Positions 9,816-21,586 of a stretch of DNA of 64,000 nucleotides are shown in pieces (position 1 is the first letter of the stretch; each line of letters opens with the position of its first letter). The notes beneath the pieces were generated by a model that saw nothing but the letters and a program-made list of their open reading frames with translations, did not search any database and was not told the DNA's origin. The stretch lies in contig NZ_JAALGE010000005.1 of NCBI RefSeq assembly GCF_011057645.1, positions 1-64,000 of the forward strand, written 5' to 3'. The translations under genes were made by a program, and so were the position numbers. The stretch is from Marisediminicola senii. Its GTDB lineage: Bacteria > Actinomycetota > Actinomycetes > Actinomycetales > Microbacteriaceae.

Positions 9816-10609
9816 GCACCGTCACCGGGAGCTCGGTCGAGCGCGCCATCGCCGCCCGCACCGCCGCCGGCAGCGGCGCCCTCATCGGCTACCTGCCCGC
9901 CGGCTTCCCCGATATCGACACGAGCATCGAGGCGGCCGTCGCCCTCGCGGAGAACGGCGTCGACGTCATCGAGCTCGGCTTGCCGTACTCCGACCCCGTC
10001 ATGGACGGCCCGATCATCCAGCACGCCACCCAGCAGTCCCTCGCCGGCGGCTTCAAGCTGCGCCACGGCTTCGAGGTGATGGCCGCGATCACCTCGCGCG
10101 TCGAGGTCCCCGTCGTCTTCATGAGCTACTGGAACCCGGTCGTGCAATACGGCACGGAGCGGTTCGCCGACGACATGGTCACCGCGGGCGGTGCCGGCAT
10201 GATCACGCCGGACCTGATCGTCGATGAGGCAGCCGCGTGGCTCGCCGCATCCGAGCGCACCGGCCTCGACCGCATCTTCCTCTCGGCGCCGTCGTCGACC
10301 GAGGATCGCCTGCGCTCCGCCGTCGAGCACAGCCGCGGGTTCGTCTACGCGGTCTCCACCATGGGCATCACCGGGGCACGGCAGGACGTCGACATCGCCG
10401 CCAAGGCGCTGGTCGCCCGGCTGCGCGCCGTGGGCAGCACGAGCGCCTGCGTCGGGCTCGGCATCTCCTCCGCCGACCAGGTACGCGAAGTGCTCGGCTA
10501 CGCCGACGGCGCCATCGTCGGCTCGGCACTGGTTTCGGCCCTGCGCGACGGGGGAGTGCGCGGCGTCGCGTCGACCGCGGCCAGCCTCGCCGCCGGCACT
10601 AGGCTCTGA
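9812..10609 (+). CDS. trpA: Tryptophan synthase alpha subunit
   Basis: The 265-aa TIM-barrel subunit cleaves indole-3-glycerol phosphate and channels indole to TrpB. It has [10 protein letters not shown], the catalytic [16 protein letters not shown] region carrying both Glu and Asp, FMSYWNP and [13 protein letters not shown] 9812 overlaps the trpB TGA. It ends the trp cluster. The 98 nt to lgt hold no clear terminator, so lgt may be partly co-transcribed. Confidence 0.96.
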
Positions 10610-10707
10610 CCTAGCCGTCGGCGCCCCGGGCGCGCCACAGGCGTGCCCCGCCCGCGTCGTACCCCGCAGCAGTTCGCAGCAACCCCAGCAGAAAGGCGAC
10701 CAGTCAC

Positions 10708-11736
10708 GTGTTCGCTCCCATGAGTATTCCCAGCCCGAGTGCCGACTGGCGGGTGTTGTTCTCGTTCGACCTCGGCCAGGCCGTGCAGAACCTGGGACTC
10801 ACGTGGTTCCCCGACATCGTGCTGAGCGTCCACGCCTACGCCATCTGCATCATGATCGGCATCCTCGCCGCAGCGCTGCTCACCCACCACCGCCTCACCG
10901 CGCGCGGCGCGGAGCCCGGCATCGTGCTCGACGTCGCCCTCTGGTCTGTGCTGCTCGGTATCGTCGGGGCGCGGATCTACCACGTGCTCACCCATCCGGA
11001 CGACTACTTCTTCGAGGGGGCCGACCCCTGGGCCGTCATCCGCATCTGGGATGGCGGAATCGCGATCTTCGGTGCGCTCATCGGCGGCGCGATCGGCACC
11101 TGGATCGGTTGCCGCCTCGTTGGCCTGCGATTCTGGAGCTTCGCCGACGCCCTCGCGCCCGGGCTCCTGCTCGCGCAGGCATTCGGCCGTCTCGGCAACT
11201 GGTTCAACCAGGAGCTCTACGGGCTCCCCACCGACCTGCCGTGGGGGCTCGAGATCGACTCTCCCAACCCCGCACTGCCGATCGGGCTGCCAGAGGGCAC
11301 GCTGTTCCACCCCACCTTCCTCTACGAGATCGTCTGGAACGTCGCCGGGGTCATCGTCATCCTCGCCGCCGACCGCCACTTCCGGCTGCAGTGGGGCAGG
11401 GCGCTCGGCCTCTACCTCGTCTGGTACGGCGTCGGCCGCTCGGTGTTCGAGTCCATCCGCATCGACCCGAGCGAGATCATCCTCGGCCTCCGCGTCAACG
11501 TCTGGGCCTCCATCGTCGCGGTGCTCGTCGGCCTCGCGATCATCTATCTCCAGCACCGCCGCCACCCTGGGCTCGAGCCGAGTGTCTACCTGCCGGGTAA
11601 GGAGTGGGCACAGTCCACTGGGGTAGACTCCGAAGGCACTTATTCGGACACCGATGATGACGGCAGCGACGCCGCAGAGGACACCGGATCGGCGCCGCAA
11701 CAGGTTTCCGCCACAAGCGGGGCGGGAGCGAAATAA
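10708..11736 (+). CDS. lgt: Prolipoprotein diacylglyceryl transferase
   Basis: The 342-aa polytopic membrane enzyme transfers diacylglycerol from phosphatidylglycerol to the lipobox Cys of prolipoproteins. Seven hydrophobic segments are predicted. The Lgt signature GRLGNWFNQELYG lies in the middle (about residues 165-177), preceded by GARIYHVLTH and IWDGGIAIFGAL. The last 60 residues form an acidic, low-complexity cytoplasmic tail. GTG 10708 has AAAGG 11 nt upstream; an ATG at 10720 is a possible alternative. A TAGACT box at 11624-11629, inside the tail, may act for gltB. Confidence 0.92.
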   Translation: MFAPMSIPSPSADWRVLFSFDLGQAVQNLGLTWFPDIVLSVHAYAICIMIGILAAALLTHHRLTARGAEPGIVLDVALWSVLLGIVGARIYHVLTHPDDYFFEGADPWAVIRIWDGGIAIFGALIGGAIGTWIGCRLVGLRFWSFADALAPGLLLAQAFGRLGNWFNQELYGLPTDLPWGLEIDSPNPALPIGLPEGTLFHPTFLYEIVWNVAGVIVILAADRHFRLQWGRALGLYLVWYGVGRSVFESIRIDPSEIILGLRVNVWASIVAVLVGLAIIYLQHRRHPGLEPSVYLPGKEWAQSTGVDSEGTYSDTDDDGSDAAEDTGSAPQQVSATSGAGAK

Positions 11737-11738
11737 TA

Positions 11739-11777
11739 GGGTGGGAATGGCGCTACACGCCTGATCGATTCCCACCC
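11739..11777 (+). promoter_or_regulatory. 10-bp inverted repeat in the gltB leader
   Basis: GGGTGGGAAT (11739-11748) and ATTCCCACCC (11768-11777) form a perfect 10-bp stem with a 19-nt loop, 3 nt after the lgt stop. No T-run follows, so it is not a classical terminator. An ATG inside the left arm (11747) opens a 5-codon frame, MALHA, ending in TGA. A second, weaker pair, GTCACT/AGTGAC, lies at 11787-11823. Either an operator or a leader RNA structure is possible. Confidence 0.4.
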
Positions 11778-11859
11778 ACCCAGTGCGTCACTCCCGGGAG
11801 GGCGCAGTCCCAGGGCCAGTGACGTCCCACATCCCACACCTTCGTGAGGACGGTTCTCG

Positions 11860-14800
11860 ATGGCTCTTAAGCCACCCTTTTCCCGCTTCGGCACCACCCC
11901 ACCGGCCGCTGGCCTCTATGACCCCCGCAACGAGCGCGACGCCTGTGGCCTCGCCATGGTCGCCACGCTCCGCGGCACCGCGGGGCACGACATCATCGAT
12001 GCCGCTCTCGGCGCCCTCCGCAACCTCGAGCACCGCGGTGCCATCGGCTCCGACGCCGGCACCGGAGACGGCGCGGGCATCATCACGCAGGTCCCCGACG
12101 CGTTCTTCCGCGCCGTCGTACCGTTCGAGCTGCCCGCGGCAGGACGCTACGCCGTCGGTACCGCGTTCCTGCCCACCGACGACGAGGAACGCGCCGCCAC
12201 GAAGACCGCCATCGAGGCCATCGCCGCCGAGGAGAGCCTGACCATTCTCGGGTGGCGCGAGGTTCCCGTGCGCCCCGCCGAGGTCGGCAAGCTCGCCCGC
12301 GGCGCCATGCCCGCGTTCGAGCAGCTGTTCGTCTCCAGCACCAGAACCGGCGACTCCGGCCGTCCCCTCGAGGGCATCGCCCTCGACCGGCAGGCGTACC
12401 GCCTCCGCAAGCGCGCCGAGCGCACCCAGGAGGCCTACTTCCCCTCGCTCTCCAGCCGCACCATCGTCTACAAGGGCATGGTCACCACGCTGCAGCTCGA
12501 GCCGTTCTACCCCGACCTGTCCGATGAGCGCTTCGCCAGCCGCCTCGCGCTGGTGCACTCGCGTTACTCGACCAACACGTTCCCGTCGTGGCCGCTCGCC
12601 CAGCCGTTCCGCATGGTCGCGCACAACGGCGAGATCAACACGGTGCAGGGCAACCGAAACTGGATGCGTGCCCGCCAGTCACAGCTCGAATCCGAGCTCC
12701 TCGGCGACATGGGCCCGATCCTCCCCATCAACACGGCGGGAGCGAGTGACTCCGCCTCCTTCGACGAGGTGGTCGAGCTCCTCGACCTCGCGGGCCGCTC
12801 GCTGCCGCACGCGATGATGATGATGGTGCCTGAGGCCTACGAGAACCAGGTCGACATCGACCCGGCCCGCCGCGACTTCTACGAGTACCACTCCATGCTC
12901 ATGGAGCCGTGGGACGGCCCGGCCGCCCTCGTCTTCACCGACGGCACGCTCGTCGGCGCGACCCTCGACCGCAACGGGCTGCGCCCCGGCCGCTACCTCG
13001 TGACCGACGACGGCCTCGTCATCCTCGCCAGCGAGATCGGCGTGCTCGACATCGACCCCAGCCGCGTGGTGCGCAAGGGTCGCCTGCGCCCGGGCAAGAT
13101 GTTCCTCGTCGACACGGCGGAGGGTCGCCTCATCGAGGACGACGAGATCAAGGGTCAGCTCGCCGCTGCCGAACCGTGGGGCGAGTGGCTCGACGCCGGC
13201 CGGATCAACCTGAAGGACCTGCCGGAGCGCGAGCACATCGTGCACACGCCGGCGTCGGTCGTGCGCCGCCAGCGCACCTTCGGGTACACCGAAGAAGAGG
13301 TGCGGATCCTCCTGCTGCCGATGGCCAACGCGGGTGCGGAGCCGCTCGGTGCGATGGGCTCCGACACCCCCATCGCGGTGCTCTCGACGCGGCCGCGGCT
13401 GCTGTTCGACTACTTCTCCCAGGCGTTCGCGCAGGTCACGAACCCGCCGCTCGACTCCATCCGCGAGGAGGTCGTGACCTCGCTCGCGGTCGGCCTCGGC
13501 CCCGAGCGCAACCTGCTCGACGCGACACCAGAGCACGCCAGGCAGGTCATCCTCGACTTCCCCGTGATCGACAACGACGAGCTCGCCAAGATCCAGCACA
13601 TCGACCCGCACCCCGGCAGCCACACCACCACCACGGTGCGCGGCCTGTACCGGGTCGACGACGGTCCGCAGGCGCTGCAGAAGCGCATCGCCTCGATGTG
13701 CGACGAGGTCGACGCGGCCATCGCGAACGGCGCGAGCTTCATCGTGCTCTCCGACCGCGACTCCACCAAGGACCTCGCCCCCGTACCGTCGCTGCTGATG
13801 ATCGCCGCCGTGCACCACCACCTCATCCGCGAAGAGAACCGCATGAAGGTGGGCATCATCGTCGAGGCCGGAGACGTGCGCGAGGTGCACCACGTCGCCC
13901 TGCTCATCGGCTACGGAGCATCGGCAGTCAACCCTTACCTCGCCATGGAGAGCGCCGAGCAGCTCGTGCGCAGTGGCATGCTCACCGGGATCACCCCCGA
14001 GGCGGCCGTCAAGAACCTGATCAAGGCGCTCGGCAAGGGCGTGCTCAAGATCATGTCCAAGATGGGCATCTCGGTCGTCGGCTCCTACGGAGGCGCCCAG
14101 GCGTTCGAGGCCGTCGGCCTCAGCCAGGAATTCGTCGACCAGTACTTCACCGGCACCTCGAGCCTGCTCGGTGGGGTCGGTATCGACGTCATCGCCGCGG
14201 AGAGCGCAGCACGACACCGCGCCGCGTACCCGGAGGTCGGACCGACCAACGCCCACGAACGCCTCGCCGTCGGAGGCGAGTACCAGTGGAGGCGCGACGG
14301 GCCGCCCCACCTGTTCAACCCCGACACGGTGTTCCGCCTGCAGCACTCCACCCGCGCGCGCCGCTACGACATCTTCCGCGACTACACGCGGCTCGTCGAC
14401 GAGCAGTCCGAGCACCTCATGACCCTGAGGGGCCTGTTGACCCTCCAGGAGGGCCTCAGGCGCCCGGTTCCCCTCGACGAGGTGGAGCCCGTCTCCGACA
14501 TCGTCAAGAGGTTCTCGACCGGTGCCATGAGCTACGGGTCGATCAGTGCGGAGGCCCACGAGACGCTTGCGATCGCGATGAACAGCATCGGCGGCCGCAG
14601 CAACACCGGCGAGGGTGGGGAAGACGAGGATCGCCTCCTCGACCCCGCCAGGCGCAGCGCGATCAAGCAGGTCGCATCCGGCCGGTTCGGCGTCACCAGC
14701 ATGTACCTGACGCACGCCGAGGACATCCAGATCAAGATGGCGCAGGGCGCGAAGCCCGGCGAGGGCGGCCAGCTGCCCCCGAACAAGGTGTATCCGTGGA

Positions 14801-16429
14801 TCGCACGTACCCGGCATGCGACCGCTGGTGTCGGGCTGATCAGCCCGCCGCCGCACCACGACATCTACTCGATCGAAGACCTCAAGCAGCTCATCTTCGA
14901 CCTCAAGCGCGCCAACCCCAGCGCCCGCATCCACGTCAAGCTCGTCAGCCAGAAGGGCATCGGGGCCGTGGCCGCCGGCGTCACCAAGGCCCTCGCCGAC
15001 GTGGTGCTGGTATCCGGCCATGACGGCGGAACCGGAGCCAGCCCACTCAACTCGCTGAAGCACGCCGGCACGCCGTGGGAACTCGGCCTCGCAGAGACGC
15101 AGCAGACCCTGATGCTCAACGGCATGCGCGACCGCGTGGTCGTGCAGGTCGACGGCCAGATGAAGACGGGGCGCGACGTCATCGTCGCGGCGCTCCTCGG
15201 GGCGGAGGAATTCGGTTTTGCGACCGCGCCGCTCGTCGTCTCCGGCTGCATCATGATGCGGGTCTGCCACCTCGACACCTGCCCGGTCGGCGTTGCGACC
15301 CAGAACCCCGAACTGCGTGCCCGCTTCACCGGTAAGCCGGAGTTCGTGGTCAACTTCTTCGAGTTCCTGGCGCAGGAGGTGCGCGAGTACCTCGCCAAGC
15401 TCGGATTCCGTTCCCTCGACGAGGCGATCGGCCACAAGGAGATCCTGCAGGTCGACCGTGCCATCGAGCACTGGAAGGCCGACGGGCTCGACCTGTCGCC
15501 GATCCTCATCGGACCGGAGTTCGCCGACGACGAACCGCGCCTCAACCTGGTGTCTCAGGACCACGAGCTCGAGTCGCACTTCGACGTCGAGCTGATCAAG
15601 CGCAGCGCCGAAGCGCTCGAGCACGGCACGCCCGTCTCCATCTCGCTGCCCATCCGCAACACCGAACGGGCCGTCGGCACCATGCTCGGCCACGAGGTCA
15701 CCATGCGGCACGGCGCCAACGGCTTGCCGACCGGCACCATCACGATCACCCTCTCCGGGTCGGCCGGGCAGTCACTCGGTGCGTTCCTGCCCGCGGGCAT
15801 CACCCTGCGCCTCGAGGGCGACAGCAACGACTACGTGGGCAAGGGGCTCTCCGGCGGCCAGATCGTCGTGCGCCCCGACCGCCGCAGCGTGTTCCCGGCC
15901 GAACGCAACGTCATCGCGGGCAACGTCATCGGCTACGGGGCGACGCAGGGCAGCATGTTCATCCGCGGCATCGTCGGCGAGAGGTTCCTGGTGCGCAACT
16001 CCGGGGCGACCGCCGTCGTCGAGGGCGTGGGCGACCATGCACTGGAATACATGACGGGTGGCCTGGCGGTCATCCTCGGGGCCACCGGGCGCAACCTCGG
16101 AGCCGGCATGTCCGGCGGCACCGCCTACGTGCACAAGCTGCGCACCGAGCGGGTCAACGCCCAGGCGCTGGCCAGCGGCGAGCTCGAACTGCACCCGCTG
16201 GGAAGCGCCGACGCCGAGATCCTGCGCGACGTGCTCGAGAAGCACCGCACGGAGACGGACTCCGCCTTGGCCGCGCGCATGCTCGACGACTTCGAGCAGG
16301 CGTTGACCGAGTTCGTCAAGGTACTGCCGCGCGACTACGCGGCAGTACTCGAGACCAGGGCGACCGCCGTCCAGGAGGGTCTCGACCCCGACGGCGACGT
16401 CGTCTGGGGACGCATCATGGAGGTAACCG

Positions 16430-16437
<8 letters not shown>
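11860..16437 (+). CDS. gltB: Glutamate synthase (NADPH) large subunit
   Basis: The protein has 1525 aa, full length. It makes two glutamates from glutamine and 2-oxoglutarate. A 28-residue propeptide precedes the catalytic Cys29 (DACGLAM) of the class II amidotransferase domain. The central and FMN-binding synthase domains follow, with [11 protein letters not shown] and the 3Fe-4S ligands Cys1130, Cys1136 and Cys1141. A C-terminal beta-helix (about 1270-1500) contains GxxxG-rich turns. GAGGA lies upstream of the ATG. The last 8 nt overlap gltD. Confidence 0.97.
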
Positions 16438-17884
<1,447 letters not shown>

Positions 17885-17930
17885 TCCGTGCCCACCAACT
17901 CCCGATCATCACACCAGGACAAGGAGCGCC

Positions 17931-19385
17931 ATGAGACGCGCAAAAATAGTCGCAACCCTCGGGCCGGCAACATCCAGCTATGAGAACCTCCGCGCGATCA
18001 TCGACGCGGGGGTGGATGTCGCGAGGATGAACCTCAGCCACGGCGACTACAGCGTGCACGAAGCGGTCTACACCAACGTGCGCAAGGCAGCAGAGGATTC
18101 CGGCCGCGCGGTCGCCGTGCTGGTCGACCTGCAGGGACCGAAGATCCGACTCGGCAAGTTCGCCGACGGACCGCACCACCTCTCGGTGGGCGACATCTTC
18201 ACCATCACCACCGACGAGATCCTCGGCAGCAAGGAGATCTGCGGCACCACGTTCAAGGGCCTTCCCGCCGACGTCCAGCCGGGCGACCCGCTGCTCATCG
18301 ACGATGGCAAGGTCAAGCTCCGCGTTCTCTCGAGTGACGCCGTGTCGGTCACCACCGAGGTCGTCGTCGCCGGCAATGTATCGAACAACAAGGGCATCAA
18401 CCTGCCCGGTGTCGCCGTCAACGTTCCCGCACTGTCGGAGAAAGACGAAGACGACCTGCGCTGGGGCCTCAAGCTCGGCGCCGACTACATCGCCCTGTCG
18501 TTCGTCCGCAGCGCCGACGACATCGTGCGCGTGCACGAGATCATGGAGGAAGAGGGCCGCAAGGTCCCCGTCATCGCCAAGATCGAGAAGCCGCAGGCGG
18601 TCGACAACCTCGAGGCCATCATCGACGCGTTCGACGGCATCATGGTCGCCCGCGGCGACCTCGGGGTCGAGCTGCCGCTCGAGGCGGTGCCGATCGTGCA
18701 GAAGCGCGCCATCGAGCTGTCCCGTCGCATGGCGAAGCCCGTCATCGTCGCGACGCAGATGCTCGAATCGATGATCTCGAGCCCGATCCCGACCCGCGCG
18801 GAGACCTCCGACGTCGCCAACGCGGTGCTCGACGGCGCAGACGCGGTCATGCTGAGCGGCGAGACCAGCGTCGGCGACTACCCGGTGATCACGGTGCAGA
18901 CCATGGCCCGCATCGTCACCTCCACCGAGGAGCACGGCCTGGAGCGCATCCCCGAGCTCGGCACCAAGCCGCGCACCCAGGGCGGGGCGATCACCCTTGC
19001 CGCGGCCGAGGTCGCCGACTTCGTCGAAGCCCGCTACGTGTGCGTCTTCACCGAGTCCGGTGACTCGGCGCGCCGTATGTCGCGGCTGCGCTTCCGCATC
19101 CCGATGAAGGCGTTCACGCCAGACGCCGCCATCCGCCGCCGCATGGCCCTGACCTGGGGCATCGAGGCGTTCCTCGGCGAGCGGGTCACGCACACCGACG
19201 CGATGTACATCCAGGTCGACGACGTACTCCTCGACAACGGCCTGGCCGAGGTCGGGGACAAGGTCGTCGTCATCTCCGGGTCCCCTCCTGGAATCGCGGG
19301 CTCCACGAACGACCTGCGCGTGCACAAGGTCGGCGACGCCCGCAACGCCGTCGCGCCCGCCTACGCCGACCCCACGGGCGAGTAG
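17931..19385 (+). CDS. pyk: Pyruvate kinase
   Basis: The 484-aa glycolytic enzyme makes pyruvate and ATP from phosphoenolpyruvate. Signatures are the N-terminal RRAKIVATLGPA, ARMNLSHGD, LVDLQGPKIR, IAKIEKPQAV with the catalytic Lys, and the MLESMISSPIPTRAE/SGETSVGDYP region. The C-terminal allosteric domain is complete. The frame is open upstream to 17781, but ATG 17931 has AAGGAG 5 nt before it and gives the canonical N-terminus. A strong palindromic terminator follows 48 nt after the stop. Confidence 0.97.
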   Translation: MRRAKIVATLGPATSSYENLRAIIDAGVDVARMNLSHGDYSVHEAVYTNVRKAAEDSGRAVAVLVDLQGPKIRLGKFADGPHHLSVGDIFTITTDEILGSKEICGTTFKGLPADVQPGDPLLIDDGKVKLRVLSSDAVSVTTEVVVAGNVSNNKGINLPGVAVNVPALSEKDEDDLRWGLKLGADYIALSFVRSADDIVRVHEIMEEEGRKVPVIAKIEKPQAVDNLEAIIDAFDGIMVARGDLGVELPLEAVPIVQKRAIELSRRMAKPVIVATQMLESMISSPIPTRAETSDVANAVLDGADAVMLSGETSVGDYPVITVQTMARIVTSTEEHGLERIPELGTKPRTQGGAITLAAAEVADFVEARYVCVFTESGDSARRMSRLRFRIPMKAFTPDAAIRRRMALTWGIEAFLGERVTHTDAMYIQVDDVLLDNGLAEVGDKVVVISGSPPGIAGSTNDLRVHKVGDARNAVAPAYADPTGE

Positions 19386-19433
19386 CGCGAACGGGGAGCA
19401 GGGCAGCCGAGGGCCCACAGCCCACGGCACGGA

Positions 19434-19469
19434 AAGAGGGCCACACCGCGATCGCGGTGTGGCCCTCTT
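19434..19469. terminator. Bidirectional terminator between pyk and the DedA gene
   Basis: The 36-nt stretch is a perfect inverted repeat (arms AAGAGGGCCACACCGCGA and its complement). It lies between two convergent genes and could end transcription on both strands. The closest flanking bases are A on the left and T on the right. Confidence 0.85.
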
Positions 19470-19502
19470 CGGTCGTTCTGGAGCTCGCGGGAAGCGTCGC
19501 CG

Positions 19503-20219
19503 TTACGGGCGCTGGTCCTTGAGCTCCTCGGGGATGCTGTTCTCCACCTGCGCGGCGGCGGCGAGGCGTGCCGCCTTGCCCTTCGCGCCGAAGTTCGACC
19601 GGGCGGCCTTGCTCAGCTCGAGGAGGATGGGCACGCCCGACAGCAGCACGATGCCGATGATGATGTACTCCGCGTAGTCCTGAACGAACTGGATCTGCCC
19701 GAGGAAGTACCCGATGAGCGTGAGGCCGACGCCCCAGGCGAACGCGCCGATGGCGTTGAACGTGATGAAGGTGCGGTACTTCATCTTGCCGATGCCCGCG
19801 GCGACGGGCACGAAGGCACGGAACACGGGGAGGAAGCGCGCGATGATCACGGCCTTGCCGCCGTACTTCACGAAGAACTCGTTGGTGCGATCGACATTGC
19901 TCGGGTTGAACAGGCGGCTCTTCTCCTTGGCGAACACCGCCGGTCCGGCCTTGCGACCGATGAAGTAGGCCACCTGGTCGCCGGCGAACGCGGCGATGAA
20001 GATGATGATGCAGGTCACCAGGATCGGGTAGGGGATGAACCCGGTGGCCGTGAGGAGGCCCACGGTGAACAGCAGCGAATCGCCGGGCAGGAAGCTGAGC
20101 ACGATGAGCGCGGTCTCGACGAACACGATGGCGGCGACGCCGAGGAGTACGAACGGACCGAACCAGGTGATGAGCCACTCCGCGTCCAGGAAGTCCAAAC
20201 CGAACAGGTGTGGGGTCAT
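19503..20219 (-). CDS. DedA-family (SNARE-associated) membrane protein
   Basis: The 238-aa polytopic protein belongs to the DedA/VTT family, whose members are linked to undecaprenyl-phosphate or phospholipid flipping and envelope homeostasis. The hallmark FLPGDSLLF and GDQVAYFIGRKAG segments and the RFLPVFRAFVPVAAGIGKM motif are visible, with five or six hydrophobic segments. The frame continues upstream through the tRNA gene, but ATG 20219 is the real start because GGAGG lies 7 nt before it. The C-terminus is a basic Ala/Lys-rich tail. The exact substrate is unknown. Confidence 0.9.
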   Translation of the reverse strand: MTPHLFGLDFLDAEWLITWFGPFVLLGVAAIVFVETALIVLSFLPGDSLLFTVGLLTATGFIPYPILVTCIIIFIAAFAGDQVAYFIGRKAGPAVFAKEKSRLFNPSNVDRTNEFFVKYGGKAVIIARFLPVFRAFVPVAAGIGKMKYRTFITFNAIGAFAWGVGLTLIGYFLGQIQFVQDYAEYIIIGIVLLSGVPILLELSKAARSNFGAKGKAARLAAAAQVENSIPEELKDQRP

Positions 20220-20298
20220 GCGAAATCCTCCGATTGATCGTCGCCGTATAAGCGGTGGCGCTCGGCGGGATTCCGGGTCTGGAGTGGATGCCGAACTG

Positions 20299-20381
20299 TG
20301 CCGGTGGTGGGACTCGAACCCACACGCCCTCTCGAGCAAAGCATTTTGAGTGCTCCGCGTCTGCCATTCCGCCACACCGGC
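20299..20381 (-). tRNA. tRNA-Leu (anticodon CAA)
   Basis: On the minus strand an 83-nt class II tRNA folds cleanly. The acceptor stem GCCGGTG pairs with CACCGGC and the discriminator base is A. The anticodon stem GAGCA/TGCTT encloses the loop CTCAAAA, so the anticodon is CAA, reading UUG. The T arm has GTTCGAGTC, and a long variable arm is present as expected for Leu. The 3' CCA is not encoded. It lies between the divergent DedA and response-regulator genes. Confidence 0.96.
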
Positions 20382-20407
20382 GCACAGTAACGCCGTTCAG
20401 AATACCG

Positions 20408-20413
20408 TAGGCT
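20408..20413 (+). promoter_or_regulatory. -10 element of the ANTAR regulator gene
   Basis: TAGGCT is 7 nt before the GTG start and no Shine-Dalgarno sequence intervenes, so the transcript is probably leaderless. The same hexamer precedes rpe and polA. Confidence 0.45.
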
Positions 20414-20420
20414 TTGTCGC

Positions 20421-21023
20421 GTGGCAGACCAGGAAACCCAACCAGCACCCCGTCGCGTCGTCGTAGCCGAAGACGAGTCGCTGATCAGGCTCGACATCGT
20501 CGAGACCCTCCGCGACAACGGCTTCGAGGTGGTGGGGGAGGCCGGTGACGGCGAGACCGCCGTGGCACTCGCCACCGAGCTCCGCCCCGACCTGGTCATC
20601 ATGGACGTCAAGATGCCCCTCCTCGACGGCATCTCCGCCGCAGAGCGCCTCACCAAGGCGCACATCGCGCCGGTCGTGCTGCTCACCGCGTTCAGCCAGA
20701 AGGAACTGGTCGAGCGGGCGAGCGAAGCGGGCGCCCTCGCCTACGTCGTCAAGCCGTTCACGCCGAACGACCTGCTGCCCGCGATCGAGATCGCGCTCAG
20801 CCGCTACACCCAGATCATCACCCTCGAGGCCGAGGTCGCCGACCTCGTCGAGCGCTTCGAGACCCGCAAGCTCGTCGACCGGGCCAAGGGCCTGCTCAAC
20901 GAGAAGATGGGCTTCACCGAGCCCGAGGCGTTCCGCTGGATCCAGAAGGCATCGATGGACCGGCGCCTCACCATGCACGACGTCGCCCAGTCGATCGTCG
21001 ACCAGCTCAGCGCCAAGAAGTAA
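20421..21023 (+). CDS. Response regulator with ANTAR RNA-binding domain (PdtaR-like)
   Basis: The 200-aa protein has an N-terminal receiver domain with acidic pocket Glu17-Asp18, phosphoacceptor Asp62 (LVIMDVKMP), the conserved Thr in VLLTAF and Lys in VVKPF. A short coiled segment leads to a C-terminal ANTAR domain (about 135-195) with KLVDRAKGLLNEKMGFTEPE and a three-helix end. This matches PdtaR (Rv1626), which antiterminates transcription by binding paired hairpins in RNA. Its usual partner kinase PdtaS is not in the window. The start is GTG. Confidence 0.9.
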   Translation: MADQETQPAPRRVVVAEDESLIRLDIVETLRDNGFEVVGEAGDGETAVALATELRPDLVIMDVKMPLLDGISAAERLTKAHIAPVVLLTAFSQKELVERASEAGALAYVVKPFTPNDLLPAIEIALSRYTQIITLEAEVADLVERFETRKLVDRAKGLLNEKMGFTEPEAFRWIQKASMDRRLTMHDVAQSIVDQLSAKK

Positions 21024-21064
21024 CAGGCGAAGAAGCGCTGTGCAGCGCTGGTAGGGCGCCGGAG

Positions 21065-21490
21065 CTAGCTGTCCTTCAAGAAGTTGGTCATGCGCACGGT
21101 CGAGAGCCGGCGGCCGGCCTCATCCCGGATCACGATCTCGTGCGTCGCGAGCGTGCGGCCCAGGTTGAGTGCGGTGCAGGTCGCGGTGACGGTTCCGGAT
21201 GCCACGGACCGGCTGTGACTGGCGTTGATCTCGATACCGACGGCGATCCGTCCGGGACCCGCGTGAATCGCTGACGAGATCGAGCCGAGCGATTCCCCGA
21301 GCACCACGTGGGCACCCCCGTGCAGGATCCCCACCACCTGGGTGTTGCCGTCCACGGGCATCGTCGCGACCGACCGCTCGGCCGACAGCTCGATGAACTC
21401 GATCCCCATCTTCTGCGACAGGGCACCCCCACCGGAGGAGATGAGCCGCTCGTGCAGCTCGGGGTCGAGGTTCTCGGGAATGACGGTCAT
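21065..21490 (-). CDS. Hotdog-fold acyl-CoA thioesterase (PaaI/MenI-like)
   Basis: The 141-aa single-domain hotdog protein contains the family motif GILHGGAHVVLGESLGS, with HGG and the acidic catalytic Glu. This places it with the 4-hydroxybenzoyl-CoA and DHNA-CoA thioesterases. The substrate cannot be told from sequence; DHNA-CoA (menaquinone synthesis) or phenylacetyl-CoA are options. ATG 21490 has AAAGGA upstream; the open frame beyond it is antisense to polA. It is divergent from polA and convergent with the ANTAR regulator. Confidence 0.85.
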   Translation of the reverse strand: MTVIPENLDPELHERLISSGGGALSQKMGIEFIELSAERSVATMPVDGNTQVVGILHGGAHVVLGESLGSISSAIHAGPGRIAVGIEINASHSRSVASGTVTATCTALNLGRTLATHEIVIRDEAGRRLSTVRMTNFLKDS

Positions 21491-21558
21491 GGGGTTCCTT
21501 TGCGGTGCGGTGACGGTTTCCTGCGGAGCCCCGACCGGTCGGTACCCGGGGCCAGGGC

Positions 21559-21580
21559 TGTCGGTACCCGAGGCTAGGCT
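21559..21580 (+). promoter_or_regulatory. polA promoter resembling the RecA-independent damage promoter
   Basis: TGTCGGTA (21559-21566), an 8-nt spacer and TAGGCT (21575-21580) match the pattern TTGTCRGTG-N8-TANNNT known as the RecA-NDp promoter of mycobacteria, except for the first T and the last G. The -10 box is 6 nt before the polA GTG, which points to leaderless expression. If real, PafBC would be the activator. It is a weaker match than the uvrB element. Confidence 0.5.
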
Positions 21581-21586
21581 GGCTCC

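Noticed and set aside
12679-15711. A 1010-codon open frame on the minus strand, antisense to gltB, and other very long antisense frames (for example 23309-26041, 33813-36599, 50687-53833).
   Set aside because: They mirror real genes in high-GC DNA where stop codons are rare; the translations are Arg/Gly/His/Asp-rich and match no family, while the opposite strand is a full known protein.
20220-20375. N-terminal extension of the DedA protein by 52 codons.
   Set aside because: It would be translated through the tRNA-Leu gene, and a GGAGG site stands before the inner ATG at 20219.
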